Source of the DNA: an uncultured Lachnospiraceae bacterium
GTDB taxonomy: Bacteria; Bacillota; Clostridia; Lachnospirales; Lachnospiraceae
DNA: 64,000 nucleotides
NCBI GenBank assembly: GCA_947630805.1
Contig: CANRIV010000001.1
Span: 124,001 to 188,000 of the forward strand
Reading direction: 5' to 3'
The position numbers were made by a program, and so were the translations under genes. Shown here in pieces: positions 43,886 to 52,358 of the stretch; positions within the stretch are counted from its first letter, which is position 1; every line of letters begins with the position of its first letter. Under the pieces are notes generated by a model. It had not been told where the DNA came from. It made no database searches and saw only the letters and a program-made list of their open reading frames with translations.

Positions 43886-45574
43886 ATGTTACTGAATCTG
43901 CATGTAAAAAATATGGCATTACTGAAAGAAGTAGATGTTGATTTTTCAAATGGTCTGATTGTGCTTAGCGGAGAAACCGGAGCGGGAAAATCTTTGATCT
44001 TGGGCTCCGTAAATGTTGCTTTAGGAAATAAAGCATCCAGGGAACTGATTCGGACCGGCGCAGACTATTCTCTTGTTGAAATGACATTTCTGGTGGATGA
44101 CAGTGTCGCAGAAAAACTACGGGACATGGATATTTATATGGAAAATGAGAACACTGTTACTGTGACCAGAAAAATAACAGAGGGCAGAAGTGTTGCAAAA
44201 ATCAATGGTGAAACGGTTAATCTGAACGGATTAAAGCAGGCAATGAATCTGCTCTTGGATATTCATGGACAGCATGACCACCAGTCACTTTTATATGCAA
44301 ATCAACATTTAAAAATTTTAGATAAATTTGCAAAAGAGGATATCCATGATATTATTTCCCGTCTGGGAACAGAATATGCCACTTATGCAAATTTAAAAAA
44401 GAAACTGGAACATTATGACCTAGACGAGGGGAAAAAGGCCAGAGAAATAGAATTTGCCAAATTTGAAATAGAAGAAATTTCTTCCGCTGATTTAAAAGTG
44501 GGAGAAGATGACATTTTAGAAGAAGAATTAAAAAAATTGTCCAATGGAGAGCAAATAATCAAAAATCTCTCAGAAATTTACAGATTATTGAGTTATGAAA
44601 ATGAAAATAGTGCCGGAGAGTTGATTAGCAGGGCTGTTACAGATATGAATCAGATGCACGGCTATGATACTAAAATAGAGGAATTTCAAAATACTTTATA
44701 CGATATCGATTCTCTGTGCCGTGATTTGACAGGTGAGATATATGATTATACGCAGACACTTGAATTTCAGCCGGAACGAATTCGGCAGGTAGAGGAACGA
44801 TTGGATATCATCAATCATCTGAAATTAAAATATGGCGGAAGTATCGAAAAAATCCTGCATTATCAGGAGGAAAAACAAAAATATCTTGACCGTCTTCTTC
44901 ATTATAATGAGGAGATGGAACAGGTTGAAAAAGCAATGAAAGAATCTAAAATCCAGCTGAATAACTTATGTATACAGTTATCAGAGCGCAGAAAAGCGGC
45001 GGCAAAAAAGCTGGAACAGCTGATTAAGGAAGCCCTGGCGGATCTTAATTTTATTGCCGTAGAATTTCAGATTCGTATTACAAAAAGGGAAAATATTACA
45101 GAAAACGGATTTGATATTGTGGAATTTATGATTTCCACCAATCCGGGAGAGCCATTAAAACCGTTGGCAAAAGTGGCATCCGGCGGTGAATTATCCAGAA
45201 TTATGCTGGCAATAAAGTCTATTTTGGCGAATGAAGATGAGATAGAAACATTAATATTCGACGAAATAGATAGCGGAATCAGTGGAAAAACAGCTTTGAT
45301 GGTGGCAGAAAAATTGGCAAAAATCAGCAAAAAGCATCAGGTAATCTGCATTTCTCATCTGGCGCAGATTGTTGCCATGGCAGACGAACATTTTCTGATA
45401 GAAAAAAAATTGCAAAATAATACAACAATAACAGATATTTGCAAACTGGACAGAGAAGCATCCATTCGTGAAATGGTCAGAATCAGCAGTGGCGGTGAAA
45501 TCACGGAGGCAGCAATAACACATGCGCGACAGATGAAAGATATGGCAGACAGAACAAAATGTAACTTGGTTTAA
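43886..45574 (+). CDS. recN: DNA repair protein RecN
   Basis: 562 residues, SMC-like. Walker A GETGAGKS near the N-terminus, long coiled coil in the middle (about 160-365), signature KVASGGELSRIMLA and Walker B TLIFDEIDSGISG at the C-terminus. It acts at double-strand breaks. AAGAAGGAGG lies upstream. No LexA site is visible near it. A strong terminator follows. Confidence 0.97.
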   Translation: MLLNLHVKNMALLKEVDVDFSNGLIVLSGETGAGKSLILGSVNVALGNKASRELIRTGADYSLVEMTFLVDDSVAEKLRDMDIYMENENTVTVTRKITEGRSVAKINGETVNLNGLKQAMNLLLDIHGQHDHQSLLYANQHLKILDKFAKEDIHDIISRLGTEYATYANLKKKLEHYDLDEGKKAREIEFAKFEIEEISSADLKVGEDDILEEELKKLSNGEQIIKNLSEIYRLLSYENENSAGELISRAVTDMNQMHGYDTKIEEFQNTLYDIDSLCRDLTGEIYDYTQTLEFQPERIRQVEERLDIINHLKLKYGGSIEKILHYQEEKQKYLDRLLHYNEEMEQVEKAMKESKIQLNNLCIQLSERRKAAAKKLEQLIKEALADLNFIAVEFQIRITKRENITENGFDIVEFMISTNPGEPLKPLAKVASGGELSRIMLAIKSILANEDEIETLIFDEIDSGISGKTALMVAEKLAKISKKHQVICISHLAQIVAMADEHFLIEKKLQNNTTITDICKLDREASIREMVRISSGGEITEAAITHARQMKDMADRTKCNLV

Positions 45575-45595
45575 ACAAAATATATTTGGAATATT

Positions 45596-45629
45596 AAGAA
45601 GGAGGACAAAGGTCTTCCTTCTTTTTTTG
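45596..45629 (+). terminator. Terminator after recN
   Basis: AAGAAGGAGGAC pairs with GTCTTCCTTCTT (one wobble pair) with a 4-base loop and a following T-run. This isolates spoIVB from the recN transcript. Confidence 0.9.
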
Positions 45630-45684
45630 AAATGATTTTGAAACTTTATTTATCAAGAAAAAAGAAAATCTTTTGATGAAATAT

Positions 45685-45782
45685 AGTTGAAAGAAATATA
45701 GAGGAAAGGAAATATAATGCAAATCACTCTTTCAACTCCTGATTTGCGCCTTACAGATGCCGGCGGGCTCTGCAGATAAGGC
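45685..45782 (+). promoter_or_regulatory. Candidate structured leader RNA of spoIVB (pseudoknot plus hairpin)
   Basis: AGTTGAAAGA (45685-45694) is perfectly complementary to TCTTTCAACT (45728-45737), which lies in the loop of a 7-base hairpin GCAAATC/GATTTGC (45719-45725 with 45741-45747). That order gives an H-type pseudoknot. It abuts, with no gap, a second hairpin: GCCTTACAGA-t-GCC (45748-45761) pairs with GGC-TCTG-caga-TAAGGC (45766-45782). The element ends 13 bases before the spoIVB ATG. I recognise no known riboswitch class. Transcription start is unknown, so whether all parts are in the mRNA is not shown. Confidence 0.5.
45717..45779 (+). CDS. Possible 20-codon leader peptide before spoIVB
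   Basis: ATG with a very good ribosome site (GAGGAAAGGA, 7 bases away), 20 residues beginning MQITLSTPDLRL, stop TAA at 45777-45779 inside the 3' arm of the second hairpin. It lies wholly within the folded leader. It might be a real regulatory upstream frame or a by-product of RNA structure; I cannot decide between them. Confidence 0.3.
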   Translation: MQITLSTPDLRLTDAGGLCR

Positions 45783-45795
45783 ATGGTGAATTGTG

Positions 45796-47022
45796 ATGAG
45801 AAGTATCTATAGAAACTGTCTGATTGTTTCAATTTTAACTGCAATATTAATTATTATCGTATCAGGAATATTATATATTAATAATAATCTTCCTGATACA
45901 ATTTTTGTGAACTCTAATCAAAGTACAAAATATAATTTTTCTATTCCGGTATCATTGGATGTAGACCATAAAAATAAAATACATTTAACAGGAAAAAATG
46001 ATATACAATCCGGCAATGTGGGAGATTATCAAGGGACTTATAAATTGTTTGGCATTATTGCTTTAAAAAATACAAAAGTAAAAGTCATAGAGAAAAAATA
46101 TGCCTACCCCATCGGTCTTCCGGTGGGATTATATTTGAAGACTCAGGGAGTTATGGTGATACAGGTGGGTGAAATTACGGATTACAATGGAAATACAAGC
46201 TCACCTGCCGAAGGAAAAGTAAATCCGGGAGAATATATTGTTAAATTCAATGATATCCGCGTCAGTAATAAATCGCAGTTGTCCTACTTAATTAATGAAA
46301 ACGGAAGTAAGGAAGTCTGTCTTACCTTAAAAAGCGGAAATACATTTAAAACAGTAAATATTAAACCTGTAAAAAACCAGTCCGATGCGTATATGCTCGG
46401 CATTTGGGTAAGAGATGATTCCCAGGGAATCGGTACCATGACATTTATTACGGAAAATAACCAGTATGCAGCTTTGGGACATGGAATCAGTGATGTAGAT
46501 ACCGGAAAATTATTATCCAGTCATGATGGAATTATTTACAAGGCAAATATCTGGGGAATAAAAAAAGGAGAAAAAGGAAAACCGGGAGGATTATGCGGGA
46601 CAATTATCTATAATGACAGTAATATTATTGGAAGTATTTATGAAAATAATAATAGTGGTTTGTTTGGCAGTGTCAATACAAATATTTATGAAAAATATCA
46701 TTTGAAAAAAATGGAAGTGGGATTACATTCGGATGTACAGACAGGAAAAGCAAAGATTCAGTTTATTTATGAGGGGAAAGTACAGCAATATGATATTAAT
46801 ATATTGGAAATCAATAAAAATAATAAAGAAAAAAATATGGTGATTGAAATTACGGACAAAAAATTGCTGGAAAAGACAAATGGAATTGTACAGGGAATGA
46901 GTGGATGCCCTATTATACAGAATGAAAAAATTGTGGGTGCCGTGACTCATGTAATGGTAGATGAGCCTACAAAGGGATATGCAATATTGACAGAAAATAT
47001 GCTGGAATATATAAAAGAATAA
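45796..47022 (+). CDS. spoIVB: SpoIVB peptidase, sigma-K checkpoint signalling protease
   Basis: 408 residues from ATG 45796 (GGTGA 6 bases upstream); a GTG one codon earlier is also possible. N-terminal membrane anchor (8-28), PDZ domain (about 108-190, GLPVGLYLKTQG), and the S55 serine-protease domain with H229 in GHGISD, D354 and S369 in GMSGCP; the spacings equal those of the Bacillus triad. It is secreted from the forespore and triggers SigK processing. It lies downstream of recN as usual, but an FHA gene separates it from spo0A. Confidence 0.96.
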   Translation: MRSIYRNCLIVSILTAILIIIVSGILYINNNLPDTIFVNSNQSTKYNFSIPVSLDVDHKNKIHLTGKNDIQSGNVGDYQGTYKLFGIIALKNTKVKVIEKKYAYPIGLPVGLYLKTQGVMVIQVGEITDYNGNTSSPAEGKVNPGEYIVKFNDIRVSNKSQLSYLINENGSKEVCLTLKSGNTFKTVNIKPVKNQSDAYMLGIWVRDDSQGIGTMTFITENNQYAALGHGISDVDTGKLLSSHDGIIYKANIWGIKKGEKGKPGGLCGTIIYNDSNIIGSIYENNNSGLFGSVNTNIYEKYHLKKMEVGLHSDVQTGKAKIQFIYEGKVQQYDINILEINKNNKEKNMVIEITDKKLLEKTNGIVQGMSGCPIIQNEKIVGAVTHVMVDEPTKGYAILTENMLEYIKE

Positions 47023-47084
47023 AAAAAGAGGAAATATATGAAAAAATGTAGTATAATGTCTTTAAAGTAAGAAAGGGGTAAAAA

Positions 47085-47828
47085 ATGGCAAAAAATAATA
47101 TGGAATTGGTCTATGAGATAGAAGACCTGATCAAAAAATACAACAAGAAACCGGAAAAAAAGGTCAAAAAGAAAGAAATTGTAAATCTTTTACAGAATGC
47201 AGACATTATTATGGCCATGAAATCAGGTTTTGAAGAGGCGGAAATATTCGGAGAAAGTATTGAAAACGTATCTCTCAGACCGGATATTGTAAAGGACGGA
47301 AACCGCGCCAGACTCCTTCCGGTTTTTACATCTTATGAGCAGATTCCACAGGAGTATATGAATACATTTTCTATGATAAAAGTTCCTGCGACTTTTGCAT
47401 ATTCTTTTATGAATGAATGTGAAGAGTTAAGAGGAATGGTATTAAATCCGTTCACGGAATATCATTTGGAGTTAAAAAAGAAAAAAGATATGGTTTCCCA
47501 TACCGTCACAAAGCATTATAGCAAAACTGTTACCCCACAAAAAATGGATGCTATGGTTATTTATAATAACAGAAAGTATCCGATTGATAAGGTGCCGTTT
47601 ACTATTGGAAGAGAAAATGCTGATATTACGATTCCGGAAACTTACATTTCCAAGATTCATGTAGTAATTTCGTATAAAGATGGAAAATACCGCGTAGCTG
47701 ATTATGATTCCACCAATGGAACTACAGTAAACGGTACTCTCTTAAAACCAAAAGTATATTATGAACTCAGAGACGGATATATCATTGAATTATCTGAAAA
47801 AGAAAAAATGGTTGTATATATGAATTGA
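47085..47828 (+). CDS. FHA-domain protein with N-terminal SseB-like region
   Basis: 247 residues; AAAGGGG precedes the ATG. Residues about 30-135 resemble SseB N-terminal domains (RARLLPVFTSYEQIPQEY, FAYSFMNECEELRGMVLNP). After a linker, residues 156-245 form an FHA domain with the phosphothreonine-binding set GR (175-176), S189, H192 and NGTTVNG (211-217). It should dock onto phosphothreonine proteins. No Ser/Thr kinase gene is near. Its place between spoIVB and spo0A is unusual. Confidence 0.9.
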   Translation: MAKNNMELVYEIEDLIKKYNKKPEKKVKKKEIVNLLQNADIIMAMKSGFEEAEIFGESIENVSLRPDIVKDGNRARLLPVFTSYEQIPQEYMNTFSMIKVPATFAYSFMNECEELRGMVLNPFTEYHLELKKKKDMVSHTVTKHYSKTVTPQKMDAMVIYNNRKYPIDKVPFTIGRENADITIPETYISKIHVVISYKDGKYRVADYDSTNGTTVNGTLLKPKVYYELRDGYIIELSEKEKMVVYMN

Positions 47829-47930
47829 TTTTTTTGTTGACCAAATTGTACTTTTATCGACTTTTTATTTTAGAAAATTTAGGATAAATAATCTGATTGT
47901 GTTACATAATTTTAGATATGTAAACCTGTT

Positions 47931-47937
47931 TGTCGAA
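47931..47937 (+). promoter_or_regulatory. 0A box upstream of spo0A
   Basis: TGTCGAA, an exact match to the Spo0A~P core site, lies 28 bases upstream of the -35 of the likely vegetative promoter. A weaker AGTCGAT sits on the other strand near 47860. Confidence 0.6.
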
Positions 47938-47965
47938 ATATGGGAAAATATGCGATTTGTTTCGG

Positions 47966-47994
47966 TTGAATAACATGAAATTACAAACTATAAT
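47966..47994 (+). promoter_or_regulatory. SigA-type promoter of spo0A
   Basis: TTGAAT (47966-47971) and TATAAT (47989-47994), spacer 17; start expected near 48001. A good SigH promoter could not be found at proper spacing. Confidence 0.65.
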
Positions 47995-47999
47995 TGCAT

Positions 48000-48036
48000 T
48001 TGTCAAAAGAATTCAAACAGTACTGTATTTTGACAA
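48000..48036 (+). repeat. Perfect 9-base inverted repeat in the spo0A leader
   Basis: TTGTCAAAA (48000-48008) and TTTTGACAA (48028-48036), 19 bases apart. Each arm differs from the 0A box (TGTCGAA) by one base, so this could be a pair of Spo0A sites, or a hairpin at the very 5' end of the mRNA just before AGGAGG. Confidence 0.6.
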
Positions 48037-48051
48037 TAAACAGGAGGAAAG

Positions 48052-48861
48052 ATGAATAAAAGTATTGAAAAAATCAACGTAGCAGTAGTGGATGACAACG
48101 AAAAGATCATAGATAATATTTGTGAAATTCTATCGGAGGATAACCAGATTAACGTAATCGGAAAAGCACATAACGGAGAGGAAGCCTATGAACTCATACG
48201 CAAAAGCAGTCCTGATGTCGTTATTTTGGATTTGATTATGCCAAAGATGGACGGGTTGTCTCTGATGAATAAAATTTATAATGACGGATCTCTGATAAAA
48301 CGTCCTTTTTTCATAATCACTTCAGCCATCAGCAATGAAAATGTCATCCAGGATGCTTTTAATCTTGGGGCAGGATATTATATGCTGAAGCCGTTTGAGA
48401 CAGATATGATTGTAGACCGGGTAAAAAGCACAAGGGACAATCAGAAACGTATGCCGGAAAACAAGAAAATTATTGCGGCCAGAGAAGATAAAAAGCAATT
48501 TATGGAGCGGAATATCGAAAGTGACGTCACAGCAATTATTCATGACGTGGGAGTTCCTGCTCATATCAAAGGATATCAGTATTTAAGAGAGGCAATTATC
48601 ATGTCAGTCAACGATACAGATATGCTTAATTCTATTACAAAAATTCTTTATCCGACAATCGCAAAGAAATTTCAGACAACTGCCAGCAGAGTAGAAAGAG
48701 CCATCAGACATGCGATTGAAGTGGCATGGAACAGAGGGAGGATGGATACGATTGACGAACTGTTCGGCTATACGATTAACGCTGAAAAGGGAAAACCCAC
48801 AAATTCTGAATTTATTGCTTTGATTGCAGATAAAATAAGACTAGAGTATAAATGCAGATAA
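48052..48861 (+). CDS. spo0A: Sporulation master regulator Spo0A
   Basis: 269 residues after AGGAGG. Receiver domain 1-125: acidic pocket D14/D15, phospho-acceptor D60 in [10 protein letters not shown], switch residues in ITSA. The C-terminal domain (about 150-269) carries the DNA-binding helices ([19 protein letters not shown]). Phosphorylated Spo0A starts sporulation and represses abrB-like genes. The upstream region holds 0A boxes, so autoregulation is expected. glgA follows after 69 bases. Confidence 0.98.
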   Translation: MNKSIEKINVAVVDDNEKIIDNICEILSEDNQINVIGKAHNGEEAYELIRKSSPDVVILDLIMPKMDGLSLMNKIYNDGSLIKRPFFIITSAISNENVIQDAFNLGAGYYMLKPFETDMIVDRVKSTRDNQKRMPENKKIIAAREDKKQFMERNIESDVTAIIHDVGVPAHIKGYQYLREAIIMSVNDTDMLNSITKILYPTIAKKFQTTASRVERAIRHAIEVAWNRGRMDTIDELFGYTINAEKGKPTNSEFIALIADKIRLEYKCR

Positions 48862-48874
48862 ATAGTACTTTTAT

Positions 48875-48902
48875 TTGTTTTATATTTTTAGTAAAATATA
48901 CA
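48875..48902 (+). promoter_or_regulatory. Possible promoter of glgA
   Basis: TTGTTT (48875-48880) and TATACA (48897-48902), spacer 16. No terminator is seen after spo0A, so read-through is also possible. Confidence 0.4.
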
Positions 48903-48930
48903 TAAGAAAATATTACCTGGAGGTTTCGAT

Positions 48931-50373
48931 ATGAAAAAAATATTGTTTGCAGCATCAGAATGTGTACCGTTTATTAAGACAGGAGGCCTGGCAGACGTGG
49001 TAGGTTCTCTCCCAAAATGCTTCAATAAGGAAGAGTATGATGTAAGGGTCATGATACCAAAGTATATGTGCATTGATGAAAAATGGAAAAATCAGATGAA
49101 TTACATCAATCATTTTTACATGGATCTATGCTGGAGAAGACAATATGTAGGAATTATGGAAATGGAATATGAGGGGGTAAAATTTTATTTTATTGACAAC
49201 GAATACTATTTTGCCGGACCAAAACCATACAGCGATATCCGATATGATTTAGAAAAATTTGCATTTTTCTCCAGAGCAGTTTTATCTGCACTGCCAATTA
49301 TAGATTTTCGCCCGGATATTATTCACTGTCATGACTGGCAGACAGGATTGATACCAGTATATCTGAAAGACAGTTTTTCTTATGGCGATTTCTATAAAGG
49401 AATTAAATCCATTATGACGATTCATAATTTGAAATTCCAGGGAGTATGGGATATTGATACGATAAAAGATATCGCCGGTTTATCGGATTATTACTTTACA
49501 TCGGATAAACTAAAAGACTATGATGATGCAAATTATTTAAAGGGCGGCATCGTTTATGCAGACATGGTTACTACCGTCAGTGACACATATGCAGAGGAAA
49601 TAAAAACACCATTTTATGGAGAAGGTCTCGATGGACTAATGCGTGCCAGATCAAATTGCCTGCGAGGAATTGTAAATGGTATTGATTATGATGAATATAA
49701 TCCTGCCACAGACCACTTTATCGCACAAAATTATTCCAGAGATAATTTTAGAAAAGAAAAAGTTAAAAATAAAACAGCTTTACAGAAGGAATTGGGATTG
49801 GAAATAAATCCAAAGAAAATGATGATTGGTCTTGTCAGCCGACTGACGGATCAGAAAGGTTTGGATTTAATTGCCTGTGTAATGGATGAAATGTGCCAGG
49901 ATGCAGTACAGTTTGTAATTCTGGGAACGGGAGAAGAACGCTATGAAAACATGTTCCGTCATTTTGATTGGAAGTATAGCAGGGATGTATCTGCCAATAT
50001 CTATTATTCAGAAGAACTTTCCCATAAAATATATGCGGCATGTGATGTGTTTCTTATGCCATCCCTGTTTGAGCCATGCGGTCTCAGCCAGCTGATGAGC
50101 TTAAGATATGGAACTTTGCCGATTGTGCGTGAAACAGGGGGATTAAAAGATACCGTACAGCCATATAATGAATATGAAAATACCGGAACAGGATTTTCGT
50201 TTAGCAACTATAATGCACACGAAATGATGGGAGCCGTAAGATATGCAGAGCATGTTTTCTATGATAAAAAACGCGATTGGAACAAAATGGTAGAAAGAGC
50301 TATGGATATGGATTTTTCATGGAAAGCATCAGCAGATAAATACGTTCAATTATATGAAGACTTGCTGAGATAA
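48931..50373 (+). CDS. glgA: Glycogen synthase, ADP-glucose type
   Basis: 480 residues, GT5 family. KTGGLADVVG (16-25) is the ADP-glucose-binding motif; IHCHDWQTGL, TIHNLKFQG and the C-terminal EPCGLSQLMSLRYGTLPIVRETGGLKDTV are diagnostic. It elongates alpha-1,4-glucan (granulose in clostridia). Usual partners glgC, glgD, glgB and glgP are not beside it. CTGGAGG precedes the ATG. Linkage to spo0A is suggestive since clostridial granulose accumulates at sporulation. Confidence 0.96.
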   Translation: MKKILFAASECVPFIKTGGLADVVGSLPKCFNKEEYDVRVMIPKYMCIDEKWKNQMNYINHFYMDLCWRRQYVGIMEMEYEGVKFYFIDNEYYFAGPKPYSDIRYDLEKFAFFSRAVLSALPIIDFRPDIIHCHDWQTGLIPVYLKDSFSYGDFYKGIKSIMTIHNLKFQGVWDIDTIKDIAGLSDYYFTSDKLKDYDDANYLKGGIVYADMVTTVSDTYAEEIKTPFYGEGLDGLMRARSNCLRGIVNGIDYDEYNPATDHFIAQNYSRDNFRKEKVKNKTALQKELGLEINPKKMMIGLVSRLTDQKGLDLIACVMDEMCQDAVQFVILGTGEERYENMFRHFDWKYSRDVSANIYYSEELSHKIYAACDVFLMPSLFEPCGLSQLMSLRYGTLPIVRETGGLKDTVQPYNEYENTGTGFSFSNYNAHEMMGAVRYAEHVFYDKKRDWNKMVERAMDMDFSWKASADKYVQLYEDLLR

Positions 50374-50405
50374 TTAGCAGTGAACTGACTTAAAATAAGA
50401 AAAAT

Positions 50406-50450
50406 AAAGGTGACGGATACTCAGATTTTGAGAGATCCAGTCACCTTTTT
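50406..50450. terminator. Terminator between convergent glgA and rqcH
   Basis: AAAGGTGACGGAT pairs with ATCCAGTCACCTTT (small internal mismatch), T-run on the plus strand and A-run start on the other side. Confidence 0.85.
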
Positions 50451-50463
50451 CTGTTTTACTCAA

Positions 50464-52212
50464 TTATTTTTCTTTCAGCTCTCTGATTTCTGAAATATCA
50501 GGAGAAATAGACATAGAATAATTTGTGTGATAGATGACAAAGCCGGGCATCGCTCCGGCAACTTTCTTAATATGTTTTTTTTGAGTATAGTCAATCTCCA
50601 CTTTATCCTGAGAAGCACCTTTTGAAAAATGGGCTGCGAGACGGGCAGCTTCCTCAAAAGTTTTATCAGGTAATTCGCGATTGTTGCATTTTACAATAAC
50701 ATGAGAGCCGGGAAATGATTTGCTGTGAAACCACCAGTCATTTCCGGATGCCGTTTTAAAGGTTAATTCTTCGTTCTGCAGATTATTTTTTCCTACATAT
50801 ATATCAAAACCATCTTCTGAGATAAAATGCAGCGGTTTGCTGTTTATTTTATCTTTTTTGTTTTTAGAAGTATTTTTGTGTCGGATGTAACCTGTCTGTG
50901 ACAATTCTTTTGAAATTTCTTTTAAATCATCTTCTGTTGTTGCCATATCAATCGCTACATGAACGGATTCCAGATATTCGATAGAATGGTGCGTTGTTTG
51001 AAGAATCTCACGCAGGGCTTCATAAGTACGTTTTAATTTTGTATATTTTTCAAAAAACTTTTTTGCATTTTCAATCGGAGTAATGGAATCATCCAAAGTG
51101 ATTTTTACCGGCTTTCCTGTATAAAAATTGACTGTTTCAAAAGTTTTAGTCCCTGGCGCGATAGAATAACCGTAGGCACTCAGCAATTCACCATATACTT
51201 TGAATTGTTCTCTCTTTTCGGTATCTTTCATTTGTTTTAACTGCAGGTCGTATTTTTTTCGTTCCCGTTCTAAGGTGGTGGAAACTATTTTTCTCAAATC
51301 TGCTGATTTCTGCCGCATACGCGTATAAAGATTCTTTTTTTCATAATAATTTTTCAGCAATACACTGATGCTGTCGTATTCTACTGCATCACAATCCGCA
51401 TAGGAGGAGAGAGAAATGGCAGAGAATTCTTCCGGTTTTCCTTGTTTTTCATAAATGACCGGATGGAATTTACCCTCCTTTATTTTTTGAATGTATTGAT
51501 GAAAACTAATCCAGATAATATTCTGATCTCCTCGCGGCAATACATTTGCCGGAACAGAAGAATCCAATTTATTTTCATAGCAGATACTTTCAGCAACTAC
51601 CGGACTGATACCGGTATATGAAGTAAATAATGCGCGGGATAAAGGCATTGGTTTGGAAAAGACGGTATCCATAAAATCTTCCCGTTGTGCTTCCAGCGGA
51701 TTTTTCTTTTCTGATGTTTCCGGAATAAAATAAGATTTTCCGGGGAGTACCTGGCGCACTGAACTCATAACAGAAGTTACATGCTTAATACTGTCAATGA
51801 TTGTATGATTGTCATCTGTAAAAATGATATTACTGTGTTTTCCCATCAGTTCCACCATCAGATGTTTTACTCTGATATCCCCCAGTTCATCCAGATGCTG
51901 AATCTCAAAGTCCAGCACTCTTTCGAGTCCGGGTTGCCGTATGCTGACAATTCGTCCGTTACTGATATGTTTTCGAAGCAGCATACAGAAATTCGGTGCT
52001 GTAAGGGGAGAAGGTTTGTTGGTGTCAGTCAGATAGATGAGTGGAAGACTCGCATTCGCGCTGATTAATATGCGGTACTGTGTCTTGTTGGCCTTAATAG
52101 TGAGAAAAAGTTCATCTGTTTCCGGCTGCGCAATCTTATAAATTCGTCCATCCCATAATTTTTCATTCAATTCTGCTGCCAAAGCGGCTACAGTTATTCC
52201 GTCAAATGCCAT
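50464..52212 (-). CDS. rqcH: RqcH / NFACT-family ribosome quality control protein
   Basis: 582 residues; GGAG precedes the ATG. NFACT-N (MAFDGITVAALAAEL...), helix-hairpin-helix and coiled-coil middle (about 280-430), and NFACT-R at the C-terminus (WWFHSKSFPGSHVIVK, with the DWWFH signature). RqcH adds C-terminal alanine tails to peptides stalled on 50S subunits. Older annotations call it fibronectin-binding protein. Converges on glgA. Confidence 0.95.
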   Translation of the reverse strand: MAFDGITVAALAAELNEKLWDGRIYKIAQPETDELFLTIKANKTQYRILISANASLPLIYLTDTNKPSPLTAPNFCMLLRKHISNGRIVSIRQPGLERVLDFEIQHLDELGDIRVKHLMVELMGKHSNIIFTDDNHTIIDSIKHVTSVMSSVRQVLPGKSYFIPETSEKKNPLEAQREDFMDTVFSKPMPLSRALFTSYTGISPVVAESICYENKLDSSVPANVLPRGDQNIIWISFHQYIQKIKEGKFHPVIYEKQGKPEEFSAISLSSYADCDAVEYDSISVLLKNYYEKKNLYTRMRQKSADLRKIVSTTLERERKKYDLQLKQMKDTEKREQFKVYGELLSAYGYSIAPGTKTFETVNFYTGKPVKITLDDSITPIENAKKFFEKYTKLKRTYEALREILQTTHHSIEYLESVHVAIDMATTEDDLKEISKELSQTGYIRHKNTSKNKKDKINSKPLHFISEDGFDIYVGKNNLQNEELTFKTASGNDWWFHSKSFPGSHVIVKCNNRELPDKTFEEAARLAAHFSKGASQDKVEIDYTQKKHIKKVAGAMPGFVIYHTNYSMSISPDISEIRELKEK

Positions 52213-52287
52213 AATATTTACTCCAAATTGTTCATAAATATGTTCGTTTCTTTAAAATTTTATTATCAAATACCCATTAAGTCAACC

Positions 52288-52316
52288 TTGACGGTATGCC
52301 CTCTATGAATTATAAT
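52288..52316 (+). promoter_or_regulatory. Promoter of yicC-gmk-rpoZ
   Basis: TTGACG (52288-52293), spacer 17, TATAAT (52311-52316). The -35 overlaps a small palindrome GTCAAccTTGAC (52281-52292). Confidence 0.78.
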
Positions 52317-52358
52317 AAGATGGATTATGGGCTGGTCTCAAGAAAAAAGGTGGTTATG

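Noticed and set aside
45673-45702. SigA promoter TTGATG-18-TATAGA for spoIVB
   Set aside because: It would start transcription inside the leader and remove one pseudoknot arm; sporulation sigma control is more expected. Kept open, not annotated.
47940-47973. SigH promoter for spo0A
   Set aside because: GTTGAATAA fits the -10, but the only -35 candidate is 16 bases away instead of 11-12.
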